Assembly: GCF_002849655.1 (NCBI RefSeq)
Contig: NZ_PDNW01000027.1
Span: 1 to 38,206 of the forward strand
Length of the DNA: 38,206 bases
Source of the DNA: Pollutimonas subterranea
Lineage (GTDB): Bacteria; Pseudomonadota; Gammaproteobacteria; Burkholderiales; Burkholderiaceae_B
Direction of reading: 5' to 3'
How positions within the stretch are numbered: position 1 is the first letter of the stretch; the number at the start of each line of letters is the position of its first letter. Both the position numbers and the translations under genes were made by a program. Under the pieces are notes generated by a model that was not told the origin of the DNA, ran no database searches, and saw nothing but the letters and a program-made list of their open reading frames with translations. Shown here piece by piece: positions 1 to 8,561 of this stretch.

Positions 1-59
1 TTAGGTGGCATCATTTTCCTGACGATTTGCTCTTTGAGCTCAGGGCTATAGGCGGACAT
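1..59 (-). CDS. Transposase N-terminus (helix-turn-helix OrfA type), partial
   Basis: Nineteen codons are visible, starting at ATG 59-57 and reading MSAYSPELKEQIVRKMMPP. This is the typical opening of IS3-type OrfA helix-turn-helix transposases (SPELKExxVRKMMPPN). The gene continues past the window edge without a stop in frame. It marks the left border of the island as IS-derived. The family call rests on this short motif only. Confidence 0.65.
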   Translation of the reverse strand, partial: MSAYSPELKEQIVRKMMPP

Positions 60-120
60 GAAAACACTCCAACCGCCCCCTCATCTATTAGGTTCAAGTG
101 ACCGGACATCTATTGTGACA
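1..120 (-). mobile_element. Partial insertion sequence, left edge of window
   Basis: This is the first part of an IS whose transposase reads leftwards out of the window. On the minus strand it begins at 120 with tgtcaca, and the repeated octamer aatagatg lies between this end and the transposase start at 59, as in many IS ends. At 121 the sequence changes abruptly to an IS21 istB coding fragment that runs in from mid-gene, so I place the boundary at 120/121. The boundary is inferred from that break; the other end is not in the window. Confidence 0.6.
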
Positions 121-280
121 GAGGGGGATCCTGACCACCAATAAGGACTTCACCGACTGGGGCGAGTTCTTCCACCACGATAACGTGGCCATCCCGATTA
201 TCGACCGCGTTATCCATCATTCAAACATCTTTATGCTCGGCGGTGAGAGCTACCGACTGAAGCAGAAAACATCCAGTTAG
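121..280 (+). pseudogene. istB: istB fragment (IS21 ATP-binding helper protein, C-terminus)
   Basis: An open frame from about 122 to the TAG at 278-280 encodes the last ~50 residues of an IstB-like protein: RGILTTNKDFTDWGEFF, then IDRVIHH and GESYRLK, which are conserved near the IstB C-terminus. There is no start codon; the frame is interrupted on the left by the IS ending at 120. The AAA+ ATPase core is absent, so it is a dead fragment. Confidence 0.75.
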
Positions 281-341
281 CGAAGAATGGGTGGGTCAAT
301 TTTATTGGCCAAAAGTGGGTCAAAAGTAATGGCCATTGACA
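121..341 (+). mobile_element. IS21-family right-end remnant
   Basis: This is the distal end of an IS21-type element. It contains the 3' end of istB (to 280) and then two direct terminal repeats, gtgggtca at 291-298 and again at 315-322. Each is followed by a short spacer and ttggcc or atggcc. The element ends at ttgaca, position 341; IS21 elements typically end in such repeats and a CA-3' terminus. The left part is missing because another IS abuts at 120. Confidence 0.75.
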
Positions 342-466
342 CTCGGCCCCACCGAGGCCCTGAAAGTTGGTTGGTGATTTCCATAAAACGTCGATCCTGA
401 ACAATGTGCGTTAAAAAGTGGAGACAAGGGTTGTAATAGCGATGGCTATAAGAAGGTAGAGGGTGC

Positions 467-1216
467 TTAGCCAATACTTCCAAGAGCCGGGAATGTTTTG
501 AGCAACCAAATTGCAAAACGGACCAGTTGCCCACTGGCCACGGCGATGCCCATCAGTACCAGAATCGCGCCAGTCACTATTTGCAGGTAGCGGCCTGTTC
601 GGCGTAGCGCGCCGAGCCGACGCATAAACGGCGCCATGAAGTAGGCCGACAGGAGAAACGGCACACCAAGCCCTAACGCATAAATACCTAACAGCAGCAT
701 CCCCTGACCTACGCTCTGAGATGTAGCACCCAGCACCAGAATTCCGCCGAGCACTGGTCCAATACATGGGGTCCAACCAAAGCCAAAGGCCATGCCCAGC
801 ACGGTAGCGGACCACGGATTGCCCCCAACACCAGCCCCTGGCTCGAAACGGTAGTAGCGCTGCGTCCATACGGGGGCTCGCACCACTCCCATAATCAGTA
901 GGCCTGCAACAACAATAATGACCCCTGCGACAATATTGAGTTCATAGCGGTAGGATAAAAACAAGCGCCCGATTGCTGTGATGCTGGCACCTAGGATCAG
1001 AAAAACCAAAGAGAAGCCCAGGACGAAGCATGCACTAAGGCCCAGCGTTCGCCATCGTGCGGCGCGGGCCTTTGCTGACGACGCACCAGACTCCATTGAG
1101 CCACCGGCAATATAAGAGAGATAGCCCGGCACGAGCGGTAAAACACATGGCGATAGGAACGACGCGATACCTGCGACAAACGCGGTCAATAATCCGATGG
1201 TCGTTAGCTCAAGCAT
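467..1216 (-). CDS. ccdA: CcdA/DsbD-like membrane thiol:disulfide transporter
   Basis: The protein has 249 residues and about six hydrophobic segments, with no periplasmic or thioredoxin domains, so it is CcdA-size rather than full DsbD. It carries the two family cysteines in proline-rich contexts, LSPCVLPLVPGYLSY (Cys24) and GWTPCIGPVLGG (Cys151). CcdA proteins pass reducing power from cytoplasmic thioredoxin across the inner membrane to periplasmic thiol proteins such as CcmG, CcmH and TlpA. The start at 1216 is preceded by GGGAG. It lies 33 bases after the TlpA-like gene and is the last gene of the ccm operon, which fits a role as electron source for the operon's thioredoxins. Confidence 0.88.
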   Translation of the reverse strand: MLELTTIGLLTAFVAGIASFLSPCVLPLVPGYLSYIAGGSMESGASSAKARAARWRTLGLSACFVLGFSLVFLILGASITAIGRLFLSYRYELNIVAGVIIVVAGLLIMGVVRAPVWTQRYYRFEPGAGVGGNPWSATVLGMAFGFGWTPCIGPVLGGILVLGATSQSVGQGMLLLGIYALGLGVPFLLSAYFMAPFMRRLGALRRTGRYLQIVTGAILVLMGIAVASGQLVRFAIWLLKTFPALGSIG

Positions 1217-1249
1217 CGAATTTCTCCCACAACATAATCTTTCGCATGA

Positions 1250-1876
1250 CTATTTCTCACCGACGCTCACCTTGACCGATGAAGACAACAGCGCGGCATC
1301 GATCAAAGCTTCGACCTGTCGGCTGTCCCAAACGGCTGGCCCCAATGTGCGCCCTATTTCACGGCCTTCTTGATCGATCAGCAAGGTGGTGGGAACACCC
1401 GGGGCGCGAAGAGTGTTGGAAACCTTCGAGCTCGGGTCGAAATAACCACGCAGCGTTTGCACGCCAAATTCCTGATAGAACGGCTTGACCAGCGCGGTAT
1501 CCCGATCAATTGATAATGCCACCACTTCAAATGCGGGGCCGCCTCGCTTGGCATTTAGCCTATCAAGCGACGGCATTTCTTCTCGGCATGGCGGACACCA
1601 GGTAGCCCAAATGTTGAGTAAAACAACACGGCCCCGAAAATCGGCCAAGGTCACGGTCTTACCCGTCGCATCCTGAAAGGAGATCAAAGGCAGTTCGCGG
1701 GGAGTATGCCAGCGCATGAAGCGCTGACCCCCTATGTCCACCGAAACATTAACTACGCCACTAAGAAGGCTTTTCGAGGCATTATTACGTTGATAAAAAA
1801 ACAAAGCTGTCGCAATGGCGATCACGCTGATTAATGCCATCGCCGCCCATGCAATGATCTTAAAAGAGTTATTCAT
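1250..1876 (-). CDS. Membrane-anchored TlpA-like thioredoxin
   Basis: The 208-residue protein has an N-terminal signal anchor (about residues 8-28), a spacer, and a TlpA/ResA-type thioredoxin domain from about residue 60. The active site is LNIWATWCPPCREEMPSL (Cys94, Cys97), and the cis-proline loop is GVPTTLLIDQEG. Such proteins are periplasmic reductants that act on apocytochromes or metal-centre thiols. It sits between ccmI and ccdA on the same strand, so it is probably reduced by the CcdA encoded just downstream. It is a second thioredoxin besides CcmG; whether it serves cytochrome c, copper-protein or another target cannot be decided here. Confidence 0.85.
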   Translation of the reverse strand: MNNSFKIIAWAAMALISVIAIATALFFYQRNNASKSLLSGVVNVSVDIGGQRFMRWHTPRELPLISFQDATGKTVTLADFRGRVVLLNIWATWCPPCREEMPSLDRLNAKRGGPAFEVVALSIDRDTALVKPFYQEFGVQTLRGYFDPSSKVSNTLRAPGVPTTLLIDQEGREIGRTLGPAVWDSRQVEALIDAALLSSSVKVSVGEK

Positions 1877-1895
1877 TGTTAATGTTCAGCATCCA

Positions 1896-2753
1896 TCAGT
1901 TCTTGGCGGTCGCCGTTTCGGCTTGTTCTCGGCGAGTCCGCTCTATGGTGTTTGCGACGGCTTGCGCGGCGTCCGAATCAGCTGGAAGCAGTCCGAGTAA
2001 CTGTTGCCAGTAATCGATAGCTCCCGGATAATCTTGGCGCTCTAGCGCTGCGGCGCCCGCCAAAGTCAGGGCGAATGGTTCCCGAGGATTAAGCGTTAAC
2101 GCGCGCTCCAGCAGTTGTGTCGGCTCCCCTTTAAATCCCGCAGGGCGGCTTCTGGCGAGTGTTTCGGCATACTCTGACAATGCCAATGGATCCGTCTGGA
2201 TGACGCTAGCCGCTTTGGCAAAAGCTGCGGCAGCATCTTCATACTTTTCCAAATAGCGATAAGAGCGCGCCAGCATGAGCCAGCCAGGAGCATCATCAGG
2301 ATTGCGCGTCAGCCTCGCAGCGAGCGAATCCACCATGGCCTGCACATCGGCTTGTGTCATAGCGGGAGCATTTTGCGCCGGCGGTGGCGTAATGGCTGCG
2401 GGGTTCCCTATCGCCAGATAGGTAAGCGTTGCTGCCACGGGCAAGACGATGGCCAGCGCTATCGCGGCTGACTTGCTGCTATGGCGCCGTTGCCCGGTAT
2501 CCTGCGCTGGTGTTGCCTCATCGAGCACACGTCGTTGCAGCTCTTGTTGGGCCGCAGCGTGATCAGGTAAAGACAATATACCGTTGGCGCGATCCTGCTC
2601 CAGTTCAACCAGTTGGTCCCGCAGTACCGCCGCATTGACGGCGTGATGCTCGACACTGCTGTCCAGCTTGGGGCTACGCCACAGAACAAACACTAGCCAC
2701 AAGGTGACGCTAGCAGCAAGTAATGCAGCAATAAGGATAAAAATCAAATTCAT
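1896..2753 (-). CDS. ccmI: Cytochrome c maturation protein CcmI (TPR)
   Basis: The 285-residue protein begins with a transmembrane segment (about residues 1-25). A cytoplasmic region follows with the CcmI hallmarks LRDQLVELEQDRANG and LQRRVLDEA, then a second hydrophobic segment (about 98-115) and periplasmic TPR-like helices (ALSEYAETLAR, ALTLAGAAALE). CcmI holds apocytochrome c for the CcmF/H haem lyase. It starts two bases after the ccmH stop. At 285 residues it is shorter than two-module CcmI proteins of about 400 residues but in the range of many beta/gammaproteobacterial ones. Confidence 0.88.
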   Translation of the reverse strand: MNLIFILIAALLAASVTLWLVFVLWRSPKLDSSVEHHAVNAAVLRDQLVELEQDRANGILSLPDHAAAQQELQRRVLDEATPAQDTGQRRHSSKSAAIALAIVLPVAATLTYLAIGNPAAITPPPAQNAPAMTQADVQAMVDSLAARLTRNPDDAPGWLMLARSYRYLEKYEDAAAAFAKAASVIQTDPLALSEYAETLARSRPAGFKGEPTQLLERALTLNPREPFALTLAGAAALERQDYPGAIDYWQQLLGLLPADSDAAQAVANTIERTRREQAETATAKN

Positions 2754-2755
2754 GG

Positions 2756-3205
2756 TTATGTTCCGTTGTCCGTGGTTTGCGCTAGCAGCGCCTGCGCTCT
2801 CTTGCGCTCATCGTCGCTTAACAATGCGTCAGCCACACTGCGTTTCCGGCGACGCAATGTTGTCGCCAGAACGAGGAGCCCAAAGGCCAGCAGCAACATG
2901 GGGCCAAACCATAGCAATAGCGTGGTGGCTTTTAGTGGCGTGCGATAGAGTATGAAATCACCATAACGATCAACCATATAGGCTCTGATGTCGGTATCGC
3001 TTTTGCCCGCCTGGATCTGCTCACGTATCTGCTGACGCAAGTCCACGGCCAGGTCGGCGCGTGACGCCGCAATAGACTCGTTCTGGCACACCAGACAGCG
3101 CAATTCGGCCGCGATGCCCAGCATGCGCTTTTCCGCCGCTCCGTTATTCGCCCACGATGGCAAGGCGATGACGGCACACAACAATGTCAACCACCAATGT
3201 TTCAT
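2756..3205 (-). CDS. ccmH: Cytochrome c maturation protein CcmH
   Basis: The 149-residue protein has a signal peptide (cleavage likely after SWA, about residue 19), the defining LRCLVCQNESIAASRADLA motif (Cys37, Cys40), and a C-terminal transmembrane helix (about 100-120). CcmH is the periplasmic thiol-disulfide component that keeps the CXXCH of apocytochrome reduced and works with CcmF and CcmG. The start at 3205 overlaps the end of ccmG by four bases, indicating translational coupling. All key residues are present. Confidence 0.93.
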   Translation of the reverse strand: MKHWWLTLLCAVIALPSWANNGAAEKRMLGIAAELRCLVCQNESIAASRADLAVDLRQQIREQIQAGKSDTDIRAYMVDRYGDFILYRTPLKATTLLLWFGPMLLLAFGLLVLATTLRRRKRSVADALLSDDERKRAQALLAQTTDNGT

Positions 3206-3726
3206 TTCTCAAGCTCCCGTATCAGGGGTAGAAGCGTGTCGCGCACCGCGCTGTCGGTTACCGCTCCGATGTGCTTGTAACGAATGAGCCCGGCTTTATC
3301 GATAACAAAGGTCTCAGGCACGCCATAAACGCCATAGTCGATACCCACGCGCCCTTGCGTATCGGATACGGACAACACATACCCATTGCCATGACGTTCC
3401 AACCACGAAATAGCTTCCCCGCGCACATCCTTGTAGTTAAGACCAACTATGGGGACTGCATGCGTTCTAGCCAAGGCCGTAATCACGGGATGCTCTTCAA
3501 GACAGGCATAGCACCAGGAGGCCCACACATTAAGCAGCCACACTTTGCCTTTCATCGCTTCCGGTGAAAACGTTTCTTCTGGGGACGCCAATTGAGGCAA
3601 CGTGAAACTCGGTGCCGGTTTGTTAATAAAAGGCGAAGGGACTTCGCTGGGCTTGAGGGTCAAACCAAAAGCCAGGAAGCCCACCAGCACGACAAAAGCA
3701 ACCAACGGCCATACAAAGCGACTCAT
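3202..3726 (-). CDS. ccmG: Thiol:disulfide interchange protein CcmG/DsbE
   Basis: The protein has 174 residues with an N-terminal membrane anchor (about 5-23) and a thioredoxin fold. The active site is LLNVWASWCYACLEEHP (Cys72, Cys75), the CcmG acidic-face motif is GLNYKD, and the cis-Pro loop is GVYGVPETFVID. CcmG is the periplasmic reductase for CcmH or apocytochrome c. The CYAC dipeptide between the cysteines differs from the more usual CPTC/CVPC forms, but the surrounding family residues are intact. It overlaps the ccmF stop by four bases. Confidence 0.92.
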   Translation of the reverse strand: MSRFVWPLVAFVVLVGFLAFGLTLKPSEVPSPFINKPAPSFTLPQLASPEETFSPEAMKGKVWLLNVWASWCYACLEEHPVITALARTHAVPIVGLNYKDVRGEAISWLERHGNGYVLSVSDTQGRVGIDYGVYGVPETFVIDKAGLIRYKHIGAVTDSAVRDTLLPLIRELEK

Positions 3727-5684
3727 GATGTGGCTCCTCCTGCAAGCAAGGCAGTCTTTCGTTCGCGACGCTTAAGTCGATAACGGCGATCACTGATGGC
3801 TAACAGCCCACCCAACGCCATCAAGATGCACCCAATCCAGATCCAATCAACGAATGGTTTGTAGTAAACCCGTACGCTCCAGGCACCGTCGGTGAGCGGC
3901 TCACCCAGGGCGACGTACACGTGACGCAACCCGTTGGCGTCAATGGCCGCTTCGGTCATGGGCATTTCCGAGGAGATGTAGCTGCGTTTTTCAGGGTGAA
4001 GCAGACGTAAGATTCGACCATCGCGTGACAGCTCGATATCACCGATTTCTGCGACATAATTAGGTCCCTGTGCTTTATTGACGCCTAGAAACTTCAAGTC
4101 ATAGCCCCCTGCGCTTACCGTGCTGCCAGGCGTCATACGCACGTCCTGTTCGGTTTCATAGCCCATGACGAGCGTTACTCCCGCTACGAACACAGCAATG
4201 CCTAAATGGGCCAGATGCATGCCTAGCCAGCTAAGCGGTTGGGCTCGCAGCCCAGTGCGCGTAGCCCGCATACGGTCAACGATGCCCTTAACCACCGCAG
4301 TGGCAATCCACGTGGCCAGTGCCAAGCCTAAAGCCACCAACGCCGACCAACGCCCTAGCATGAATGGTGCGCCAACACCGATCACAAGCGCCACCACAGC
4401 TGGAACATGCAGGTGTTTCATCAGAGCGCTTATCTTGGCCGACTTCCAGTTAGCAACCGGGCCTACCGCCATGAGAAGCAGCGCGGGCACCATCAGCGGT
4501 ATGAAAACGGCATTAAAGTATGGCGGCCCCACGGAAAGTTTGCCTAACCCGAGCGCATCAATGAAAAGCGGATATAACGTTCCGAGGATTACGGCACCCG
4601 CTGCTACGGCCAACAATACGTTGTTCACCAGCAAGAGAGATTCACGCGATATCAGTTCAAACCGTCCACCCATGCCCACCTTGGGCGCACGCAGCGCAAA
4701 TAAAAACAAGGACGAGCCCACCACCACGGCGAATAGCATCAAAATGAACACGCCTCGGCGGGGATCGGTGGCGAAGGTGTGTACTGACGTTAATACGCCT
4801 GACCGTACGAGAAAGGCCCCCAGCAATGAAAGCGAGAACGTACTGATGGCAAGCAGCACCGTCCAGTTTTTAAAACTGGCACGCTTTTCGGTTACCGCCA
4901 GGGAGTGGATCAATGCCGTACCTACCAGCCACGGAATAAACGAAGAGTTCTCTACCGGGTCCCAGAACCACCAACCGCCCCAACCCAGTTCGTAATAGGC
5001 CCACCAACTTCCCAAGGCGATACCCAAGGTCAGGAACAGCCACGCTGCCGTCGCCCAGGGCCGGGACCAACGAGCCCACGTCGAGTCGAGCTGCCCCGCC
5101 AGCAGTGCGGCAATGGCAAATGCGAACGCTACCGAAAATCCGACATACCCCATGTACAGCAGTGGCGGATGAAATATCAGTCCAATATCTTGCAGTAGCG
5201 GATTCAGGTCCATACCCTCTATGGGTGCGGGTACCAGACGCTCGAACGGGTTCGAGGTAAGCAGCACAAAGAGCAGGAATCCAGCGGTGACCAGGCCCAG
5301 CACCCCCAATACGCGTGCAACCATGACATCGGGCAGTTGTTTTGAGAACACACTTACGGCGTACGCCCAGCCTGTTTGCATCAGCAGCCACAGCAAGAGC
5401 GATCCTTCGTGGCCGCCCCAGACGGCGGCGATACGGTAAAGCAAGGGCAATTGCGAGTTGGAGTTCTGGGCGACGTAAGCCACCGAAAAATCCTTAACAA
5501 TAAAGGACCAACCAAGCGTCGCGAAGCTAACAATAATTAAAAGAAACTGCGCGCGCGCGGCCGGCCGAGCAAAGGCGATCCAGACGGCATTGCCACGCGC
5601 CGCACCAGCGAGGGCTAAACACCCTTGCGCAAGTGCCACGAATAGCGTCAGAATCATTGAGAAGTGACCGAGTTCAGCAATCAT
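3723..5684 (-). CDS. ccmF: Haem lyase subunit CcmF
   Basis: This is a 653-residue polytopic membrane protein with roughly 15 hydrophobic segments, the normal CcmF size. The periplasmic tryptophan-rich WWD signature is seen as GWGGWWFWDPVENSSFIPWL around residue 235. A large periplasmic domain follows near the C-terminus (TEQDVRMTPGSTVSAGGYDL, then the final transmembrane helix). CcmF receives holo-CcmE and joins haem to the apocytochrome CXXCH cysteines with CcmH and CcmI. It starts five bases after the ccmE stop and is coupled to ccmG. Confidence 0.95.
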   Translation of the reverse strand: MIAELGHFSMILTLFVALAQGCLALAGAARGNAVWIAFARPAARAQFLLIIVSFATLGWSFIVKDFSVAYVAQNSNSQLPLLYRIAAVWGGHEGSLLLWLLMQTGWAYAVSVFSKQLPDVMVARVLGVLGLVTAGFLLFVLLTSNPFERLVPAPIEGMDLNPLLQDIGLIFHPPLLYMGYVGFSVAFAFAIAALLAGQLDSTWARWSRPWATAAWLFLTLGIALGSWWAYYELGWGGWWFWDPVENSSFIPWLVGTALIHSLAVTEKRASFKNWTVLLAISTFSLSLLGAFLVRSGVLTSVHTFATDPRRGVFILMLFAVVVGSSLFLFALRAPKVGMGGRFELISRESLLLVNNVLLAVAAGAVILGTLYPLFIDALGLGKLSVGPPYFNAVFIPLMVPALLLMAVGPVANWKSAKISALMKHLHVPAVVALVIGVGAPFMLGRWSALVALGLALATWIATAVVKGIVDRMRATRTGLRAQPLSWLGMHLAHLGIAVFVAGVTLVMGYETEQDVRMTPGSTVSAGGYDLKFLGVNKAQGPNYVAEIGDIELSRDGRILRLLHPEKRSYISSEMPMTEAAIDANGLRHVYVALGEPLTDGAWSVRVYYKPFVDWIWIGCILMALGGLLAISDRRYRLKRRERKTALLAGGATS

Positions 5685-5689
5685 GAGCG

Positions 5690-6136
5690 TTATGGCCTCG
5701 TAGCAGTCGTATTCTTGGCGGCCTCATCCAGCGCGTGTTGCGCTTCAGCCGGCATATAGTTTTCATCATGTTTAGCAAGCACCTCTTCAGCTCGGAACAA
5801 CCCATCGGCCCCGAGCTTGCCTTGGGCCACGACCCCTTTGCCTTCACTAAACAAGTCGGGCAATATCCCCGTATAGCTGACCGGTATCATTTTGGCGGTA
5901 TCGGTCACGACGAACTTCACCGTGAGCCCATCACTTTGGCGTTGCACACTGCCGGTTTGCACCATGCCTCCGACACGGAACGTCCGCTCCTGGGGGGCTT
6001 CACCGGCACTCACCTGCGTAGGCGTGAAAAAGAACACAAGGTTGCTTTGAAAAGCATTGAGCACTAGGGCTGTGGCAATGCCAAACGCGGTCAAGCCACC
6101 AGCAATGAGCGCGAGGCGCTTATGGCGTTTTTTCAT
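5690..6136 (-). CDS. ccmE: Haem chaperone CcmE
   Basis: From ATG 6136 the protein is 148 residues with an N-terminal membrane anchor (about 7-28) and a periplasmic OB-fold domain. The haem-binding histidine is in [11 protein letters not shown] (His123), with the following tyrosine present. An upstream in-frame start exists at 6259, but it would overlap ccmD by more than 100 bases. ATG 6136 gives a four-base ATGA overlap with the ccmD stop and starts MKKRHKR, the usual CcmE opening. CcmE carries haem covalently from CcmC to CcmF. Confidence 0.93.
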   Translation of the reverse strand: MKKRHKRLALIAGGLTAFGIATALVLNAFQSNLVFFFTPTQVSAGEAPQERTFRVGGMVQTGSVQRQSDGLTVKFVVTDTAKMIPVSYTGILPDLFSEGKGVVAQGKLGADGLFRAEEVLAKHDENYMPAEAQHALDEAAKNTTATRP

Positions 6137-6315
6137 CGAGATTCCTCTTCCCTCAAAATTAACCGGCGCTTTACTAGCGATAAAGCCGCTAGTCGGCGCT
6201 GGCGCAGCAGATACCATTCGGCGCCGAGAACGACAATGGCAATACCGAATGAACCCCATACGTACAGCCCATAGCCGCCCATGGCAAAAAATTCAGCAGG
6301 ACTTGTCCAATTCAT
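6133..6315 (-). CDS. ccmD: Haem exporter small subunit CcmD
   Basis: The protein is 60 residues from ATG 6315, read as [24 protein letters not shown]. There is one transmembrane helix (about 17-39) and a basic cytoplasmic tail. [12 protein letters not shown] is the CcmD signature. The start overlaps the ccmC stop (ATGA) and is preceded by a strong GGAGGT at eight bases; the longer in-frame start at 6345 is unlikely. CcmD helps release holo-CcmE from the CcmABC complex. Confidence 0.9.
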   Translation of the reverse strand: MNWTSPAEFFAMGGYGLYVWGSFGIAIVVLGAEWYLLRQRRLAALSLVKRRLILREEESR

Positions 6316-7049
6316 TGCTTTACCTCCTTCAATTTGTCTAACCATCCGGCATGGTGTTCACGTTCCAAAATGATGCAGCGCACGCGCATCAGCGTGATCG
6401 CCACCGTATACATCCACGACGCCACGACCATAAGCAGCATGCCAATGAGCATGAGCGCGGCCATTGAAGGGGCTTGTGTCAGCGAAACAGACGCGCCTTG
6501 ATGCAAGGTGTTCCACCACTGCACCGAAAAATAAATAATTGGGATATTGACCACGCCGACAAGGGCAAGGACAGCACCGGCCTTATCCGCGCGCCGCGGC
6601 TCATCAACCGCTGACTGAAGCGCCATAAAACCGATGTACAAAAAGAGCAGAATCAGCTCGGAAGTCAGGCGTGCATCCCAGACCCACCACGTCCCCCACA
6701 TGGGCTTGCCCCACAGGGCGCCTGTCCAGAGTGAAAGGAACGTGAACGTGGCGCCGGTGGGAGCCAAGGCCGAGGCCATCATCGCTGCTAAGCGACTGTT
6801 AAATGCCAGTCCCACTGCGGCCCAGAAAGCCATGACCAAATAAATGAACATTGACATCCAAGAGACCGGCACGTGCAGGAAGATGATGCGATAACCCTCA
6901 CCTTGCTGGGCGTCGGTGGGCGCCATGAAGAAACCCACGTACATTCCTATGATTGCCAGAATCGTTGCGGCGGCCGCAAACCATGGAATCATCTTGCCGG
7001 CAAGGGGGTAAAACATCTTTGGCGATGAATACTTAAACCAATTAATCAT
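6312..7049 (-). CDS. ccmC: Haem-handling protein CcmC
   Basis: The 245-residue protein has about six transmembrane segments. The WWD motif is MWGTWWVWDARLTSEL (about 116-131), and flanking histidines lie in IIFLHVPVSW and NTLHQGASVS. CcmC presents haem to CcmE His123 at the outer face of the inner membrane. It starts 11 bases after the ccmB stop, and its stop overlaps ccmD. Length and motifs match the family; nothing is missing. Confidence 0.95.
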   Translation of the reverse strand: MINWFKYSSPKMFYPLAGKMIPWFAAAATILAIIGMYVGFFMAPTDAQQGEGYRIIFLHVPVSWMSMFIYLVMAFWAAVGLAFNSRLAAMMASALAPTGATFTFLSLWTGALWGKPMWGTWWVWDARLTSELILLFLYIGFMALQSAVDEPRRADKAGAVLALVGVVNIPIIYFSVQWWNTLHQGASVSLTQAPSMAALMLIGMLLMVVASWMYTVAITLMRVRCIILEREHHAGWLDKLKEVKQ

Positions 7050-7060
7050 TCACTTACTCA

Positions 7061-7744
7061 TTATTCCAAGGCGATCCGTAGTGCCACGGTCGTGGCCAGC
7101 GGTGCAAAAAAACCGGTTAAAACCAGCACGGCGCCCAGCAACGACAGATTCGCCGTAGCGCCCAGGCCGGCTGCGGCGGCGTCTACCGAACCCGCGCCAA
7201 AGATCAGCACCGGCACATACAGCGGAAGTACAAGCAAGGCGACCAGGACACTGCCGCCTCGCAGGCCCAGGGTCAAACTCGCTCCGATCGCGCCAATAAA
7301 GCTAAGCACCGGCGTACCAAGGGCCAGCGACGCAGCCAGCACCAATAACGACGGGGTTGGTAAATCAAATTGCAATGCCAGCAGGGGAGCCAGCAACGTC
7401 AAGGGCAAACCCGTCAACAGCCAATACGCGAGCACCTTGCCGAGCACCAGCATTCCTAGCGGAGCAGGTGAAAGAGCCATTTGCTCCAGGGTGCCGTCGG
7501 CATAATCCTGTTCGAACAACCGATTAAGCGACAACATAGTCGCCAGCAACGCCGACACCCAAAGAATGCCCGGCGCGATCTGCCGCAACGTGTCACGCTC
7601 AGACCCAATGCCCAACGGAAATAGACTGACCACAATGACAAAGAAAAAAAGCGGTGTCAGCACATCGGACTTGCGTCGCATAGCCAGCCTTAAATCCCGA
7701 TGTATTACCCCGCGCAGTACGGATAAGCCAATCGTGTCGCTCAT
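7061..7744 (-). CDS. ccmB: Haem ABC exporter permease CcmB
   Basis: The 227-residue protein has six hydrophobic segments and the typical N-terminal stretch HRDLRLAMRRKSDVLTPLFFF. LPLYVPVLIFGAGSV in the fourth or fifth segment is also a CcmB hallmark. CcmB is the membrane partner of the CcmA ATPase and works with CcmC and CcmD to free holo-CcmE. It overlaps the ccmA stop by four bases. Confidence 0.94.
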   Translation of the reverse strand: MSDTIGLSVLRGVIHRDLRLAMRRKSDVLTPLFFFVIVVSLFPLGIGSERDTLRQIAPGILWVSALLATMLSLNRLFEQDYADGTLEQMALSPAPLGMLVLGKVLAYWLLTGLPLTLLAPLLALQFDLPTPSLLVLAASLALGTPVLSFIGAIGASLTLGLRGGSVLVALLVLPLYVPVLIFGAGSVDAAAAGLGATANLSLLGAVLVLTGFFAPLATTVALRIALE

Positions 7745-8355
7745 ACGCCTACCCGTATAACGTGCACCGTGCCTGCCAAGGTCAAATCCTGATGCGTCGT
7801 CAAGACTGCAATCCCGCCATCACTCAGATGCTGGTCGATCACCCGTACTACCCATTGGCTCGCTTGGGCATCCAATGCCGTCAAGGGTTCATCGAGCACC
7901 CACAAGGTACGTTTTTGCAGCAAGAGCCTGGCCAGATTGACACGACGCTTTTGCCCCTGCGACAAGGCTCGCACCGATAGATGCTCCCTACCCTGCAATC
8001 CAGCCTTGCCTAAAGCTTCGTACACAGCGTCCTGGGTAACGAGCTCGTCCGTCAACGCCATGCTGAAAATTAAGTTTTCCGTCGCACTTAGATCATCCTT
8101 CAGGCCCAACGGGTGTCCGCAATACAGTAGCTCGCGACGGTACTCATCGCCCAGCTTCTTAATCGGACTACTGCGCCAATCAATGGCGCCGGCAGCCGGA
8201 GGCGTCAGCCCCACCAGCATGCGCAAAAGACTGGTTTTGCCGCTGCCGTTCTCGCCACGCACCAACAGGCACTCGCCGGCCTTAAGCTGAAAGTTCAGGT
8301 TATGAAATAGGCGTCGCTCACCGCGCACGCAGTCCAGATTGATGGCTTCAAGCAC
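7741..8355 (-). CDS. ccmA: Haem ABC exporter ATPase CcmA
   Basis: The 204-residue ABC ATPase has Walker A GENGSGKTS (about 34-42), the signature LSQGQKRRVNLARLL, Walker B LWVLDEP and the H-loop LTTHQ. It powers release of holo-CcmE from CcmC. The start is a GTG at 8355-8353 with AAAGG eight bases upstream; no ATG lies nearby in frame. It is the first gene of an 11-gene minus-strand operon, so its promoter should be in 8356-8561. I see no CopR-type palindrome there, only a short palindrome (atcacc-a-ggtgat, 8383-8395) of unknown meaning. Confidence 0.94.
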   Translation of the reverse strand: MLEAINLDCVRGERRLFHNLNFQLKAGECLLVRGENGSGKTSLLRMLVGLTPPAAGAIDWRSSPIKKLGDEYRRELLYCGHPLGLKDDLSATENLIFSMALTDELVTQDAVYEALGKAGLQGREHLSVRALSQGQKRRVNLARLLLQKRTLWVLDEPLTALDAQASQWVVRVIDQHLSDGGIAVLTTHQDLTLAGTVHVIRVGV

Positions 8356-8561
8356 CGTCGACCTTTGCTCGCAATAACGTTAATCACCAGGTGATATCGG
8401 TATTTAGGCTAAGTGCTGATCTGCAACGGACCATCCGTTACATGCGGCACTAAGCGCTACCGTCGCAAGTAGCTGGGCGCACGCTCAAAGTTAATTGAAC
8501 GCGACGACGCTGAGAACGTAGGTGTGGGGCAAGAAGAAAGTCGAATCAGCGGCGTGCCAGC

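Noticed and set aside
4165-4995. 276-codon plus-strand frame opposite ccmF
   Set aside because: It is a shadow of ccmF, with low-complexity Thr/Ser/Pro composition, no recognised domain and no promoter context.
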